DNA from: Bradyrhizobium sp. SK17
GTDB taxonomy: Bacteria > Pseudomonadota > Alphaproteobacteria > Rhizobiales > Xanthobacteraceae
NCBI RefSeq assembly: GCF_002831585.1
Contig: NZ_CP025113.1
Span: forward strand, 6,835,001-6,899,000
Reading direction: 5' to 3'
Length of the DNA stretch: 64,000 bases
Shown here in pieces: positions 63,853 to 64,000 of this stretch. How positions within the stretch are numbered: the stretch's first letter is position 1; every line of letters starts with the position of its first letter. The position numbers and the translations under genes are program-made. A model generated the notes under the pieces. It was given only the letters and a program-made list of their open reading frames with translations, made no database searches and was not told the DNA's origin.

Positions 63853-64000
63853 GTGCAATTTGTCACTCTGCCGGAGTGGCCAGCTGAGCAGCCGCCACCG
63901 GTCGACTGGTTTGCGCACGGAAAGACTCCACGGGCCGACGTCACGATCCTGTCGGGAGACGGCGGCACGGGAAAGACGATGACGATGCCGCTGGCGAGCT
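63853..64000 (+). CDS. RecA-like/AAA ATPase, N-terminal fragment (partial at window edge)
   Basis: Open to the right edge. The frame reads FVTLPEWPAEQPPPVDWFA then DVTILSGDGGTGKTMTMPLA, a Walker A of the RecA-like (AAA_25) NTPases found in prophage and plasmid replication or mobile modules. A stop at 63820 lies upstream in the same frame and the first usable start codon is GTG at 63853, just before QFVTLPEW. Without its right half the gene may be intact or decayed. It could mark the edge of an integrated element. Confidence 0.6.
   Translation, partial: MQFVTLPEWPAEQPPPVDWFAHGKTPRADVTILSGDGGTGKTMTMPLAS

Noticed and set aside
63687..63968. 93-codon minus-strand frame near the right edge
   Set aside because: No recognisable domain, and it overlaps the frame carrying a Walker A motif.

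Overview
The window reads as a high-GC alphaproteobacterial chromosome, most likely Bradyrhizobium or a close relative (inference). The basis is GC-rich codon use in the flanks, abundant Liv-type and TctABC-type transporters, and paired hairpin repeats of the kind known from rhizobia. I support about 52 protein genes. I saw no rRNA, tRNA, CRISPR array or transposase.

Layout. (1) 1-5.2 kb, plus strand: the end of a branched-chain-type ABC transporter operon (permease end, binding protein, ATPase) and a PaaK-like ligase, with an antisense AGE-family epimerase between them. (2) 5.3-44.6 kb: a very large surface-polysaccharide locus. Almost everything from 44.6 down to 10.3 kb lies on the minus strand. 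Its upper half (44.6-31.4 kb) holds a Wzx-type flippase, two AsnB-like amidotransferases, methyltransferases, an acyltransferase, a sugar epimerase and several glycosyltransferases. The middle (31.2-30.1 kb) holds a winged-helix regulator overlapping a specialised NusG/RfaH-like protein. The lower half (29.9-10.3 kb) holds WlbA/WlbB-type enzymes, two CgeB-like glycosyltransferases, a third AsnB, three SDR epimerases, UDP-GlcNAc 2-epimerase, a nucleotide-sugar dehydrogenase, a Wzm/Wzt exporter with a C-terminal Wzt domain, a methyltransferase, a formyltransferase, an SGNH hydrolase and a 915-aa two-domain glycosyltransferase. A Wzy-like membrane protein (8.8 kb, plus) and a dehydrogenase/acetyltransferase/aminotransferase cassette (8.5-5.9 kb, minus) follow. 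(3) 44.8-51.4 kb: a CoA-transferase, then a TctA/TctB/TctC tripartite transporter with mtnA-mtnP between its parts. (4) 51.7-60.9 kb: enoyl-CoA hydratase, two class V glyoxylate-type aminotransferases around an MFS permease, a GntR regulator, a giant FAD/Fe-S 2-hydroxyacid dehydrogenase and a GlcG-like protein, which together look like a glyoxylate/2-hydroxyacid module. (5) 61-64 kb: two unknown secreted proteins, one with a transglutaminase-like Cys-His-Asp pattern, and the start of a RecA-like ATPase cut by the window edge.

How it fits together. The polysaccharide locus contains every step known from the Wbp/Wlb pathway to UDP-2,3-diacetamido-uronic acids: dehydrogenase, 3-oxidation, transamination, N-acetylation and 2-epimerisation. 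It also has Bordetella Wbm-like epimerases, AsnB-type amidotransferases and a formyltransferase next to Wzt. The prediction is an amidated, possibly N-formylated, diamino-uronic acid glycan exported by an ABC transporter.

The main new signal is a 15-bp palindrome, GTTCA-N5-TGAAC. It occurs twice just upstream of the winged-helix regulator and once upstream of the second AsnB/glycosyltransferase operon, and I propose it as that regulator's operator. A second motif, ATTTKGYATTC, occurs three times around the GntR gene and ties the glyoxylate module together. All identifications rest on reading motifs by eye and recalled family knowledge; no searches were run.
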